From Absidia repens (Eukaryota; Mucoromycota; Mucoromycetes; Mucorales; Cunninghamellaceae): DNA of 64,000 nucleotides. Numbering within the stretch: the first letter of the stretch is position 1; each line of letters begins with the position of its first letter. The notes under the pieces are model-generated. The model worked only from the letters and a program-made list of their open reading frames with translations, searched no databases and had not been told where the DNA came from. The DNA lies in the NCBI GenBank assembly GCA_002105175.1, contig MCGE01000012.1, positions 868,001-932,000 on the forward strand, in the 5' to 3' direction. Positions 1-10,836 of this stretch are shown here, piece by piece. The translations under genes and the position numbers were made by a program.

Positions 1-217
1 TCTCGCTCAACGTTATAAAAAAAACATTTTATATTGTGTATCATTTTCCCCTGACTCACTCTACTGGGATGACTATCTGCAGCAAGTTCGTCTCGCTGCT
101 AAAAACTCAACACAAGAATGGAATGACGCGCCCTTTCCTTGGGCTGATCAGATGATGGATTTTAGCAACGACCAGCCTCCGTCCTGTGTGATGATGCGAT
201 TCTGGGGACAATTATGA
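1..217 (+). CDS. 3' terminal part of an unrecognised protein gene (partial)
   Basis: One reading frame is open from the first base of the window to a TGA at 215-217, giving about 71 residues. The peptide begins LAQRYKKNILYCVSFSPDS and ends DQPPSCVMMRFWGQL. It is rich in aromatic residues (YWDDY, EWNDAPFPWADQM) and has balanced codon use, unlike the pyrimidine-rich DNA after it, so I take it as real coding sequence. The gene continues to the left; a splice acceptor could lie inside the first 60 bases, so the exact left limit of the exon is uncertain. I do not recognise the family and assign no function. The next gene downstream is on the same strand, 346 bases away. Confidence 0.55.
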   Translation, partial: LAQRYKKNILYCVSFSPDSLYWDDYLQQVRLAAKNSTQEWNDAPFPWADQMMDFSNDQPPSCVMMRFWGQL

Positions 218-563
218 TACGATACGCACTGCTGGTATATTTTATTTTTATGTATGATCTCCACTATACTGTCAATATCGTATTCACTTCAATAACTCAC
301 TTAATTATTCTTACCTTCTCTAATCTACTGCCTTTTTTTTTTTAATTCTACTATTTACTCTACCTTTCTTCATTTTCTGCAATTTCTTACTATTGATCTC
401 ACCTTTTATGTATTCTGCCTGACCTTCTGTCATATTTAACCTCCGCTAGTTTTCGATGTTTGAAAAATGTGCCTCACTTTTTTTTTTTCCCTTTCCTTCC
501 TTCCTTGCTTCTTTCCTTTTTCTTCCTCTCTTCAAAATATACCATTAGTACTTGTTTTCATCA
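218..563 (+). promoter_or_regulatory. Terminator/promoter spacer with pyrimidine-rich tract
   Basis: This gene-free stretch lies between the stop of the upstream gene and the kinase start. It is strongly C/T-rich on the + strand (T runs around 332-343 and 478-490, CTTCC repeats around 497-530). Such CT blocks are common just upstream of fungal start codons. No clear TATA element was seen. Confidence 0.35.
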
Positions 564-2279
564 ATGCCAACATCCATGCCGCAACGACCTCCTTCTCCAA
601 ACACAACACCAGCCCAACAAAATGATGCTACACCTACAACTGTCACTGATGTTGATGATCCTCGTCATCCACTCCATCATCACCGACGAACTGTAACTGA
701 TTTTGATTATGGTCAACTTTTGGGGGAAGGAAGCTATTCTTTGGTAAGAGTTAATTGGAAATACAAGAAAAGGGATGACTTTCGACTCAATAACCAAGGT
801 AATATATATTCTAGGTACTTGAAGCCCTTGACAAGAAAACAGACAAACGATATGCTATCAAGAAACTGGACAAGGCTCATATCGTCAAGAATGACAAAGT
901 CAAGTATGTGATGGTCGAAAGGGATGCTCTTAGTCGTATGAGTCATCAAGGAATTGTCAAACTATATTGGACCTTCGCCGACAACCGAAGTTTATGTAAA
1001 TATTTTGACAAAAATTATATGATTATTTTGGATGACTGATTAACACTTGCAAAATAATTTCTCCCTTGTAGATTATGTGCTTGACTTGGCTTCTCATGGT
1101 GAATTGTACACTTTTATTCGTCAGGTAAGCTATATAGAAACATGCGTTATATGAAGACAGACATGATATAACGTTTCTCATTCAGCTCTCTTTCTTTTCG
1201 TTTTTATGACTTCTGATAAAATATGTAGGCGGCACCTTTCGATATTGAAACGGCTCGCTATTATGCATCGGAAATTCTATTGGCGGTAGATCATATTCAT
1301 AGTAAGCAAGTTATCCACAGGTACAAAGAATATCTCATCTACAAAAATGGAAGTACATAGATTGACGATTTGACGCATCAACTTTTTATTTTTATTAGGG
1401 ACATTAAACCAGAAAAGTAAGTGAATTCTCAGGGGAAAAATAAATAATCTTCCTAATCTTCCGGTATTTCGTACTAACTGACGAATCATTCATCATAGCA
1501 TTCTTTTGGACGATCAAATGCATATAAAGATTGTGGATTTTGGATCAGCAAAAATCCTTTCTGAGGATATCTCCTCTAACCAAGTAACAGATAAAGGTAA
1601 GAAGAAAGGAAACAAACACGGATTTGAAGGTAGGGGGACAGGACAGTAATATGATCTATCTTACGTTAGGCACACGGTCCTTTGTAGGCACAGCTGAATA
1701 TATTGCACCGGAATTGTTGCGAAGTGATGCTACCACGAAAGAGTAAGTTTTTGGCGATTCACACTACAACCAATGAAAGACTTCGCCTATTTTATTAATA
1801 AAATGAAATGGCCTCCCCCTCCTTTTTTTTTTTTCTTCTGTAGGGCGGATTGGTGGGCTTTTGGGTGCATCTTGTTTCAAATGTTGACCGGAAAATCTCC
1901 TTTCAAAGCTGCGACGGAATACCTCGTCTTTCAAAAAATCAAGCATCTGGAGTATGAATTTCCTGCTGACCTCTCACCTGTGGCCTGTGATTTAATCAAG
2001 CAACTGTTGGTACCGGATCCCGAAAACCGACTTGGTTCTGATGCATTAGGTGGGGTGGATTCAATCAAAAGCCATAGCTTCTTTGATGGTGTCGACTTTG
2101 ATCAAGTCTTCAGTCAACCTGCTCCAGCAATGGCTCAACAATATAAAGTGGATTGGGAACGCCAACAAGAAGAACGGAAAAACAACCATAGTAGTAGTGA
2201 TGAGGACGATCCATTCGATACATGGTGGCATGGCAACACTGGAAAGCAACATGTAGATGATCGAAATATACAACATTGA
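564..2279 (+). CDS. PDK1/Pkh-type AGC protein kinase (phosphoinositide-dependent kinase 1 homolog)
   Basis: Eight exons join in phase: 564-743, 815-995, 1072-1124, 1229-1320, 1399-1416, 1499-1596, 1670-1742, 1844-2279, giving 376 residues. The glycine loop is GEGSYSL (54-60), the ATP lysine is in YAIKK (K76), the catalytic loop reads HRDIKPEN (D170), the metal site is DFGSAK (188-193), and the activation loop reads SFVGTAEYIAPE. LYYVLDLASHGELYTFIRQ is the typical PDK1 hinge/alpha-D segment. By family knowledge these enzymes phosphorylate the activation loop of other AGC kinases (Ypk, Pkc, Sch9 types) in lipid and cell-wall signalling. The kinase domain ends about 60 residues before the stop, with an acidic SSSDEDDPFDTWW tail and no PH domain; the protein is shorter than human PDK1 or yeast Pkh1/2. 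The start at 564 is the first ATG in frame; ATG 576 is an alternative. Family call firm, paralog uncertain. Confidence 0.88.
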
Positions 2280-3399
2280 GCCCCTGACCTTAGCAATGAA
2301 ACAGCCACACAAATAGACATCCATTATCTTCCACCATTCGATCCTATCTTACTCCAACTACTCAACATCCGCTACAGCAAATCTGACAATAATAACAATC
2401 AAATCTTGAAAACGTCCTCCTGTCAATCATCATCATATCATGCCTGCCCGTATAGCTAATTCTTATTTTATCGCCGACTTGACACAAATCGCCAACTGCT
2501 ATTTATATCCAGTCTCACCATTTCCTATCATCACATTTATCACCAAATGCAACAGTATACATGCCTCCTATTGTACAACTCGCCCCCCCCATCCCTCCTC
2601 CTCCTCATTCAACGGCCTCTTCAGCATGAAATGGATGGCTTGCTGTGATACTGAATCATAACTTACAATTTGATCTTCTCTCGTTTCTTCGCCTCACCAG
2701 ATGTAAGTAAAGGGAAAAAATCAAAAACAATAAAACGACATGACTCACACTTCTTTTTTCTTCAATTTAGGCTGAAAGCATTATACCTTTTGAACTCAAG
2801 AATAGACCAACATCATTCATCAAGTCAATATTTATTAGATAGTATATTTTTGTCATTATTATTATTATTATTTAGAATATTTGAATCTTTTCTTTCGTTT
2901 TATTTGTTTCTGTTTATCTCAATAAAGAAAATCCCCTTTTTTGTAGAATTCATTTCCAATGAATTGATTCTCGATCCACTTTATATATATCAGATGGTTT
3001 TTTTTTTTGTCTTCACATTGATCCATAGCAGAACGGTTCTATAAAAAAATGAACGATGCCTTTACCCACATTTACTTTTTTACTATCATATCATGTGATA
3101 ATCGTTGTCCAAAGGCATACTATTTTATAGGAGAAGAGGAATACTGGTGGTACGACTGAATTTATTTAATATGAATGGTATACGAGCAGGCGTAGAGCCA
3201 CATTGTCTATTTTTTTTAAAGTGAACTAGAACTTCAAATGTAGAGACTAGAGCGAGCGGGGGGGGGAGGAGTCTCCGGGGTAAAGTATTCGTAGTGGGTA
3301 TGTTAGAAAGCTAAATGTCTGATAGCACGTTCAAAAAAAAAAAAACCCTAGCTATAATAATATCGACATTGTTCATTATATAATGGATCTGAGAATGGG
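2280..3399. other. Gene-free AT-rich stretch downstream of the kinase
   Basis: Presumed 3' UTR and spacer. It holds long T and A runs, an ATT repeat near 2855-2870, a G run at 3259-3266 and a short A run at 3333-3345. I see no convincing exon, RNA gene or element; open frames here are composed of low-complexity codons. Confidence 0.4.
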
Positions 3400-4062
3400 T
3401 AACAAAAAAATGATCAATATTTTTATTGAAGCAATACAAGTAGATACTGAACGAAAGGTGCGGGGTTCGTTGTAAGAATGGATCTATTAAAAACGGCAGG
3501 CAAGGACACTAATTGTGAGTTCTGGGGAAATAATTAATACTAATCTAACGGGTTGGTTGTAAAATGGGAATGAACAGAATGTACAAGACGTGAAAAAGGC
3601 GAAAGAGACATCTGTGGTTTTGAAATCAACACTGATCAAAAGAAGTAATGGTAGTAGATGAAGAGATTTATTGTACAAGAAATGAGCGAGACTAACGAAA
3701 CATATTTCATTAAAGTATATAAAAAGAGACATATTTTATTCAGATGTGAATATAAACTATGGATAAACTAACACTCAACTAAGCTAATGATGACTTCAAA
3801 AAGTCAACTAATGATGGGTGCTAAATCCTGATTCCAAAATGAAGGGGTTCCCCATGCATGTTGTAATCCCTGAGCTGAAAACCCTTCTAAACTAGTCCTG
3901 ATACTATTCTAAGCTTAATATAACCCTATAGAAATTGAATGGTGAAGAAAAAATGAAGGATAAAAAAATAACCAAAAAGAAAGAGAGCCGAAAAAATAAA
4001 AAAGACGGAAGAGAGAGAAAATAAATATTTCACGTGGGCGGGATGTGAAATATTTCTGTGAC
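3400..4062 (+). repeat. Dispersed repeat family, long copy A
   Basis: This block matches other places in the window at 36180-36915, 50038-50440 (reverse) and 61310-61990. Shared landmarks in order are: TTTTATTGAAGCA subrepeats (3423-3435 here), AGAGACATATTTTATTCAGATG (3725-3746), the core CCCCATGCATGTTGTAATCCCTGA (3850-3873), CCTTCTAAACTAGTCCTGA (3884-3902), AAATTGAATGGTGAAGAAAA (3931-3950), an A/G-rich tract, and the end box TTCACGTGGGCGGGATGTGAAA (4029-4050). There is no long open frame, so it is a non-autonomous element or a remnant. The left border is approximate. Confidence 0.75.
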
Positions 4063-5179
4063 CTGTCGCTGAACTGCCATGTTGTATATATGGGGACGAC
4101 CACACACAGCAGATAACGATGCAATTCCATTTCCCCCTCCCCATTGACACATTATTATGGGCTCCTAATGCAGTCTCATTTTATATATTAATTTTCATAC
4201 CAAAATGGATACATCATACCCAAAGTGGCGCGGCTTTGCTCAACTGTTGTACAGGGCTTTGTCAGAGGGCTGTGAGAAACTTCTTAAATGACTGTAATGA
4301 ATGCATAAAATTACGAAAACAGATAGTGATGGGCGGAGAACAATGGAATGAATGTAATCAGCATAACATTACATTATATATATATATATATATATGTATG
4401 TATAATTAGCGTTTTATCACGCATACATAGTATCATGACCAAGCCATACATGCATATCAAGTATATGATATGTGCTACAATATAAGCCACTAATTCTTTC
4501 TTCCAATTACATGCAGTACGATACAATATCATACTTAATAAAAAAAAACGTCTGACTCTACCAACTTCACCCAAAAAATAACCCCCTCTGCCATATGTCA
4601 TTATAATCAATGTAGTCCACAATAAAACATAATTCTATCGTAGTATCATATCAATACATTTCTCAAAATCATCATTTTATTGCATTGTAATAAGATGAAA
4701 TAGAAATAAAAAGAAGGATGCCGAAGGAGGAAGATAGCAAAAAAGCGGTAGGTACATCAAAAAGGCAATATGGAATGTATAAAAAAAGACGGAGATTATA
4801 TAAACGTATACTATTATATCATACACAAAAACAAGCTATGGCAATGCCATAATTTTAGTAGTGCTGGATATGCGGGTTGTCATATGTAAAGTACGGAGTC
4901 CCGTGATTCTATGAGAGGGACATCCGAGAAAGAAAAAAAAAAAAAAAAAAAAAAAACTACTTGTAAATAGAAGCAAGCCACCAATACGACAATTTGTTTT
5001 TGTATTCTTACCACTATTATGTATGCGATAACGTCATTCCCGCAGCAGCATTGTTCTAGCAAGAGCTATAAATACACAATGCGGCATTCAGAAGATAGAT
5101 GTATAATGATAGTAAAGCAAAAAGAGTGGTTTTTTTTTTATTTTCAAATAATGTACTACACTAATAATTCAATCGCCGA
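4063..5179. other. Gene-free AT-rich stretch with simple repeats
   Basis: Contains a TA dinucleotide run (about 4374-4396) and a poly-A run at 4931-4955. Short open frames exist (for example 4119-4409) but have no recognisable protein character and no splice structure. I see no RNA gene. Confidence 0.35.
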
Positions 5180-5611
5180 TTAGTTGAAGAGTTTGCTGTT
5201 AGGAGGCGCGAAGAATTTTGCATACACAATGACAAGGCCAGCACCAACCACAAGTCCTGCATGAAAAAAATGAAAAAAAAAATCATAACAATATTAACGT
5301 CATCATCATCTTGCTCAGTATTCCTTTTTCCTTTTCAACAGCCTTTTTTTTTTTTTTTCTTTACCTTGATAAAAGCTACAAGAGGTAGGCGATGTTAAAA
5401 AGTCTTCAGCCTTCTTAATTTGAGGGTTTGCTTTGCGTCTGAGATCATCCAATTCACGGCGTAACCGCACCACTTCATCTTGCGCCGCTTTGGAGGCCTT
5501 ATCAAGTCCATCTTGAGCAGCATCGGATGCCTTGTCAATATTATCCTTGGTCGATTCAGTTGCCTTGCTGATGTTTTTTTTGATATCTTGTTCTTTTCCC
5601 TTGGATGACAT
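5180..5611 (-). CDS. Small helical protein with C-terminal membrane segment (hypothetical)
   Basis: Two exons on the minus strand, 5611-5365 and 5256-5180, join in phase (GT..AG) to give 107 residues. Residues 1-75 are a highly charged, alanine-rich amphipathic helix with 11-residue-like repeats (KATESTKDNIDKASDAAQDG, DKASKAAQDE) followed by a coiled-coil-like RLRRELDDLRRKA. Exon 2 encodes a hydrophobic segment, GLVVGAGLVIVYAKFF, very near the C-terminus. The layout suggests a tail-anchored protein, plausibly of mitochondrial or ER membranes, with a LEA/apolipoprotein-like helix; that role is inference. Start chosen as the first ATG at 5611, directly after a short leader. I recognise no named family. 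Confidence 0.7.
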
Positions 5612-6036
5612 GATTATCTAAGTGTATATGTATGTATATATTAAAACAATAATACTAAGAGAAGAAAAAAAAAAGAAATAATCAGAAGACGGATGTGTAA
5701 TTTTTTTTATTGTCAAAAAAATAAAGGGTGATACATTTTTGGGCTAGTGGAGAATAAAATCAGCATAGGTGAAACCGAAAGGGTGTGTGAGTGTGTATGT
5801 TTTGTGTGAGAGAATAGGAGGGGTATAACAAATAAACTAAGACTAAAATGCGTATATGAGTGTAAAAAAAAAAAAAAGGATACATGGAGAGAGGATGTGT
5901 ATATAAGTATAATAAAAGATGAAAACTAGTCCTCAAGCATATGAATAATGAGAATGACACTAAATCAGGAAGACAAAATGGGATTGAGAGACTGAGCCGA
6001 TAACATAAGCATAAATATATGTGCATATGCATGCAA
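5612..6036. other. Gene-free spacer upstream of the small helical gene
   Basis: AT-rich sequence with a poly-A run at 5864-5877 and GT/TG-rich stretches. The 5'-proximal part (5612-5700) probably holds the promoter of the gene at 5180-5611. No other feature is supported. Confidence 0.3.
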
Positions 6037-6366
6037 CTAACTTAAAAAGAGTCGGTGAGTTCCATATTTCGATTCGATCAGCATATATAGTCTCCGCCAC
6101 GATTTGCTGTGTTTTGTTAGAGGTTCCAGCCCGAGCATATGTCGTTAACAAGCCAAGTGGATGTGTTCCACATACTCTCACCGGAGAATCGTTCAGTGTA
6201 TATATATTGTTGTATCCGCACTCCGGGCCATGTCAAAGTCCAATATGAATACGATTCAAAAATATTAGCAAAACAAATCCAACGTCCCTCCGGCGTCTCC
6301 AACTCCACTATGTGTCATTTGAAGGCATTTGTTGGAACTGGTGTCGTCTTTCTCCCTAGAAGGTAA
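6037..6366. other. Block of unresolved coding-like sequence
   Basis: Base composition here is more balanced than around it, and long frames are open on both strands. On + an open frame from ATG 6139 runs to a perfect donor (GTAAGT at 6363) and reads MSLTSQVDVFHILSPENRSV at its start. On the minus strand frames read PVRVCGTHPLGLLTTYARAG and TPEGRWICFANIFESYSYW. No frame can be linked to a complete gene by clean splice sites. It may be one exon of an unidentified gene or a decayed gene copy. Confidence 0.25.
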
Positions 6367-7238
6367 GTCAAACAAGTCTAGTGGTCATAATAAAGGAAAA
6401 AACAGGGAAGTATGTTAAGTAGACAAATTGCAGTCATAATAATAACCCAGTCAATTCTTACTCCTACAAAGAGAATATTTCCAAAGTAATATCACTAGTT
6501 ACCAAACCAAGACCCGGATATCATCACTAGGGTTCCATCATAGTTTTTCCCTACCATTGAAGAAAGAGCAAAAAAAATAAGCTATTGCGTAGTTTTCGTC
6601 AATTGGGGGGGGTATTATTGAAGCTTTACCATTTTGTAACTATCAATATTCAAAAGTATAGTGCATTCCCACTGCATTTGGCGTCATTGTGTTGACTGCT
6701 TCCAAAGCCCTTTTCCAGTAATGTTCAGTTTCATTTTAATAATATCAAGCCCAACCATACAGATCTATTCAAAGAAATATTAAAAAAAAGAAGGACAAGA
6801 AAAATGCCCGGACTTTCAAAAATATATAGTCAGGACTTGCCGCACTCCCGCCGCCCCTTGCGTTCCCGCATCCCCCAATTGTTATACCCATGACTGTCAC
6901 ACGCATATATATATTATTATTATTACTATTTTTTTTTTTTTTTGATATAAAATGATCAGTTCTTTATTAAGTGTTTTGTTTGAGTGGGAGAAAGGGGAGG
7001 GCAAAAAATACAAGTGATGATGACATGAAGAAGCCAATACGACCAAAAAAAAAAAAAGGCAAAAAAAAAGACCAAAAAAAAGAGGATGGAAGAGATGGGT
7101 GCGGGGGGGAATACGAAGGAAAATAGTAATAATAAGAATAAGAATAGAATAAAAAAAAAGAAAAACGGGGGAGGAACTATACACAAAAAGAATATAAATG
7201 GTAATAAAGTCGAGCAGAAAAAAAGAGTCCATCAATGC
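6367..7238. other. Gene-free stretch; 3' flank of the cyclin gene
   Basis: AT-rich, with poly-T (6929-6944) and A-rich runs (7046-7080). The part next to 7239 is the presumed 3' UTR of the cyclin gene. Open frames on the minus strand here are phenylalanine-rich shadows of the A-runs. Confidence 0.3.
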
Positions 7239-8346
7239 TTAGCAGCGGCGTTTGTTGCACTGATAATCAATGGAAGCCTTCCGTTTACGTTGAGACATGT
7301 CCAAGGGAGAGGTCGAGATATTCGCAGTGTGATCTTCCACAGGCGTAGGCATTCCCATCATAAAAGCAGTATTGGAGGAGGACATCTTGTTGAGCGACAG
7401 ACTACTATTCAAGGCGGCGATGGTGGTGGTGGTGTTGGTGTTGGATAAAATGGCAGAATGTACAATGTTGGATAAAGGTGAAGAGGAGGTAGAGCTAGAG
7501 GAGGAGGAGGTGGTGGATAAAGGAGGAGAAGAGGTAGGGGAAGGTAGGGTAGATGGAATATAGGTAGAAGGAGTAGGGGTAAGATGAGTCGTGGGGACAG
7601 GGAGATGAAGGTGGGTTTGCAACATCGTCACCCATTGGTCATAGGTTTCCTTTTTGACAAAGAGATGGTAATCCAAGAGTTGCAGCATGACTTTTTCAGC
7701 ATGATTGATTTCAGAGACATCCAAACCACTGACTTTACTCCAAGCAGAGTTCTTGTAGGTCTTGTCTTGTAAAAACTTGTGAGCACAGATCAATGCAGCC
7801 AAGAACATACGTCTTCCACAGGAAATGTATACATCGTTGTGTCGTTCTTGTACTTTGGGACGGATTCGAAACAAATAAAAAATAGCCAATTGTAAAGTTG
7901 AATGAGTGGTACGAGAATGTTTCAAAATGTGATGTAAAAAGGTGTTGAGGTTGGCAATAGGACGTTGGGAAGGTGCATTGGAACTGGGCCAAATGGATGC
8001 AATTGCTTGAACAGTAACATCTGTGTGATAATCGGATTAAAAAAAAAAAAAAAAAGTGTGAGAATTCTAATTTTCTAACGTTTGTGTGACGCCGCCATAT
8101 ATGTATATACTGCAATCAGTATTACTTACCAACAAGAGCATTCACATAAGAACGTTGTTGGTCTTGAGAAGAAGGAATTGGTTTGGTTGGCTTAGAAGTT
8201 GGAGTCATATATGAATTCATCAGCAAAGATAAAAGTTGAGGTTGAGTATAAGGAAGGCTGTTGTTGTTGTTGTTAAGAATGGGCGCAGCAGTCAATAAAT
8301 CATTTACCGCAGGCGTAGCAGCGGATAAAGAATGGTGGTGGTTCAT
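7239..8346 (-). CDS. PCL-type (Pho85-partner) cyclin
   Basis: Two exons, 8346-8130 and 8020-7239, join in phase for 332 residues. The cyclin box spans roughly residues 70-190: RTTHSTLQLAIFYLFRIRP, then CGRRMFLAALICAHKFLQD, then NSAWSKVSGLDVSEINHAE and LLDYHLFVKKETYDQW. The GRRMFLAAL..A.KFLQD..Y.N.AWSK.SGL pattern is diagnostic of the Pcl1/2/9 and Pcl5 group, which activate the Pho85/CDK5-like kinase and couple cell cycle, polarity and nutrient signals. The C-terminal third is Ser/Thr/Pro-rich, as in unstable cyclins, and ends in the basic CNKRRC. An in-frame ATG at 8466 exists, but its 40 extra residues look like untranslated leader, so 8346 was preferred. Transcribed divergently from the zinc-finger gene at 9233. 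Confidence 0.88.
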
Positions 8347-9232
8347 TTTTGTTGTTTGTGTTGTGAGTGAATGAGCCAACAACAAAGGAGGCAGCAGAGA
8401 GATATATAAAAAGGTTGAGTTGAGATAATAAACAGACGACGGCTTTAGTCCAGATGAGTTGAGCATCTGAACCTCAGTTGAATTAGTGAATAATAGAAAA
8501 TACCATTATAAAACAATAAAAAAGAGTAACTGAAGAGTGGAGGGTTTTTAAGAAATAAAAAAAGTAAAAAAAAAAGGAGGGAAAGAATAAAAAAAGCCCA
8601 GAAGAATTGAATTTAAATACCCCCATTGGAAAGGGAAAAAAAAATGAGTCAACTTGAGGCGAAAAACTCACTAGCGGTTTTGAGCCCCGAACCCCGAAGC
8701 GACCAATCACAGGCAACAAAGACCCTGTCGCCTTGTGGATACTGAGTCAAACGAGTCATCAAGCATCGCAGTTGCATCTAATATTTGTATGCTTTGACAC
8801 AACTTGATTGGCTTGGCATGGTCTTTCATCTCTTTTTTGCTAAATCAAGTAACTTCTCCCTTTAGTGTATTACACCTTAAACTTTGATCATCACCATCAT
8901 CACCATCTTCCATATAGAATTGTCCAAGTCGTCGTCATCATCGTCTATGATTCGTACACCACCCCTCTCTTGAATTTTTTTTTCTGAACTTGACAAAAAA
9001 AACTACGGTATTGAAAAAAAGAATATTTTAGTGGTATGGGTGGATAAATTTGGTCTCAATGCGGTAATTTAATTATCCGTCCGGACTTTTTTTTCTTTTT
9101 TTCTGACTTTGTCCGCTTCGTCATCATATTTTCCTTTTCTCTTTACTTCTTTTGCACACTCTCTCACTCAGCTTTCCATCCTTTTTATATTTCTCCTACC
9201 GAATTTTTTTTTTATTACTCAACTGATTACTC
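8347..9232. promoter_or_regulatory. Divergent intergenic region between cyclin and A20/AN1 genes
   Basis: About 890 bases separate two start codons that point away from each other, so both promoters should lie here. Visible elements are a TATATAAA run at 8401-8408, an ATCACC(ATC) repeat around 8888-8912, and a C/T-rich block at 9085-9215 just before the + strand ATG. No gene is seen inside. Confidence 0.4.
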
Positions 9233-10057
9233 ATGGAAGATAACAAGACTTCAGATATTCCTTTACCTTGCACCAATGGCTGCGGGTTTTATGGTAATCC
9301 GATATTCCAAAACATGTGTTCAAAATGTTTTGGTCAACAACAAAAATCAAGTAAGCATAAAATATACCCCAAAATAACAAACAACAAACAACAAACTAAC
9401 GAAGCCTTTGATAGATGAAAATTTACACAAAGTGACCACATCCGCAGCCAGCACAGCCGCAGTAAGCATTAAAGAACCAACACCAGCAGCAGAATCACCC
9501 TCAGAAACAATTGTCCCGCCGACGAATATTACGAATCAAACAAAGAGTGAAACCAAAGATCGTGATCAAGTGGAGACGGACAACCACTCGGACTCAGCAT
9601 CTGGACTGGACTCAGCGGCGGCTGTGGTAGAAAAAGAAGAAGACGCCAAGGATGACAAACCTATACAGAAGAACAAGGGTCGATGTTTTATATGCCGTAT
9701 CAAGGTAAGATAATTTCTCGTCCAACCATAGACATTGTAGTAGTGCGCCAACTGATTTTCTTTCAAATGTATAGATTCCATTGACGAAACAACTGACCAA
9801 TAAATGCCGATGCGATTATGTATATTGTGATTCACATCGATATCCTGACAAGCATCAATGTCTATTTGATCATGCCTCAATGGACAAAGGTAAGACCAGA
9901 GTAAATGAGTTTTATTTGCATGTGAATACAATAGTCATTGATTTTTTTTTCTTTTCTTTTTTTTTCGTTTATTTTAGATATTTTGGCCAAGAACAATCCC
10001 AAATTGAATGATCGACCACGGGGAGGACGATCATTCCAACGACTCGACAGTGTCTGA
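9233..10057 (+). CDS. A20/AN1 zinc-finger protein (ZFAND5/6, stress-associated protein type)
   Basis: Four exons, 9233-9350, 9415-9704, 9775-9889 and 9978-10057, join in phase for 200 residues. The N-terminus holds an A20 finger, C-x3-C-x11-C-x2-C (CTNGCGFYGNPIFQNMCSKC, residues 13-32). A disordered Thr/Ser/Glu-rich linker follows, then an AN1 finger: CFICRIK..., CRCDYVYC, DSHRYPDKHQC. By family knowledge such proteins bind ubiquitin through A20 and act in proteasome delivery and stress responses. The length is close to animal ZFAND5/6 (about 210 residues). The C-terminus is basic and unstructured (NDRPRGGRSFQRLDSV). Confidence 0.9.
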
Positions 10058-10561
10058 TTCTTATTGGTGTAGATTTTCTTTTTTTACTCATCATCATTCC
10101 ACTCCCAGCCCCCCTCTCCTTCCACACTTCTTTCAATGTGATTTCAAGCGCTGAAATCATGATTATTTTTATATACACATTTACATTTACTTTTGAATTA
10201 CTTTGTGGTCTTCACTTCCCTCCATCCATTCCCTTTTCTCACTCATTCTCTCTCTCCCACTTCCCTTCCATACATATCATCCCTTTATTTTTATTTTTTA
10301 CTACAAGGCAATCAATAAAAAAAAATATGAATTCAGGCACCAAAAAAAAAAAAAAAAAAGGATTTATCACATGCACATGGTCTTGTTATCAATTAGCAGT
10401 GTTTGTGGAAGAAAAGGCAAAGCAACAAATCAAGCATGTCGAGGAGTGGGCGGAGTGGTTATTTTAATCTTTTTTTTTATTTTTCCTTTCTTCTTTTTCC
10501 TTTCTCTTCTTTTTATTATATTATATATTATAAATAGATACTTTTTTTTTGATATCCCAAA
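10058..10561. other. Spacer with pyrimidine-rich promoter tract
   Basis: Short C/T-rich blocks (10085-10135, 10205-10280), a poly-A run (10341-10358), and a long T-rich stretch (10465-10555) precede the next + strand start. No gene is supported here. Confidence 0.35.
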
Positions 10562-10805
10562 ATGAATACGCATTATTTGCAACAACTCTCTTTTCACAAA
10601 CTGGAAATCCATCAACCTACAGCATCGTTACACTCCTTTGTACTTGTCCGAAACTCACTTCTACAGTCCATACGAACACAACAAGAACAAGATAGCTGGT
10701 TAGATGCATGTTTTGATGAACTGGATCCCGAATCATCACCCACTGATTCATCGCTCATGGGGGATCGGGATTCATCACTTGCTATGGGATTATGCTATGA
10801 TAATG

Positions 10806-10836
<31 letters not shown>

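Noticed and set aside
3400..4062. Calling the dispersed repeat an LTR retrotransposon
   Set aside because: No polymerase, integrase or gag-like frame is present, and TG..CA ends with a flanking duplication could not be confirmed by eye.
6897..7235. Minus-strand frames of 76-112 codons after the cyclin stop
   Set aside because: They consist of Phe/Leu/Ser runs produced by A/T homopolymers in the 3' flank and have no protein features.
8347..8466. N-terminal extension of the cyclin from ATG 8466
   Set aside because: The added 40 residues are leader-like (SVYYLNSTFLYISLLPPLLL) and the DNA has a promoter-like TATATAAA run; the ATG at 8346 gives the expected N-terminus.
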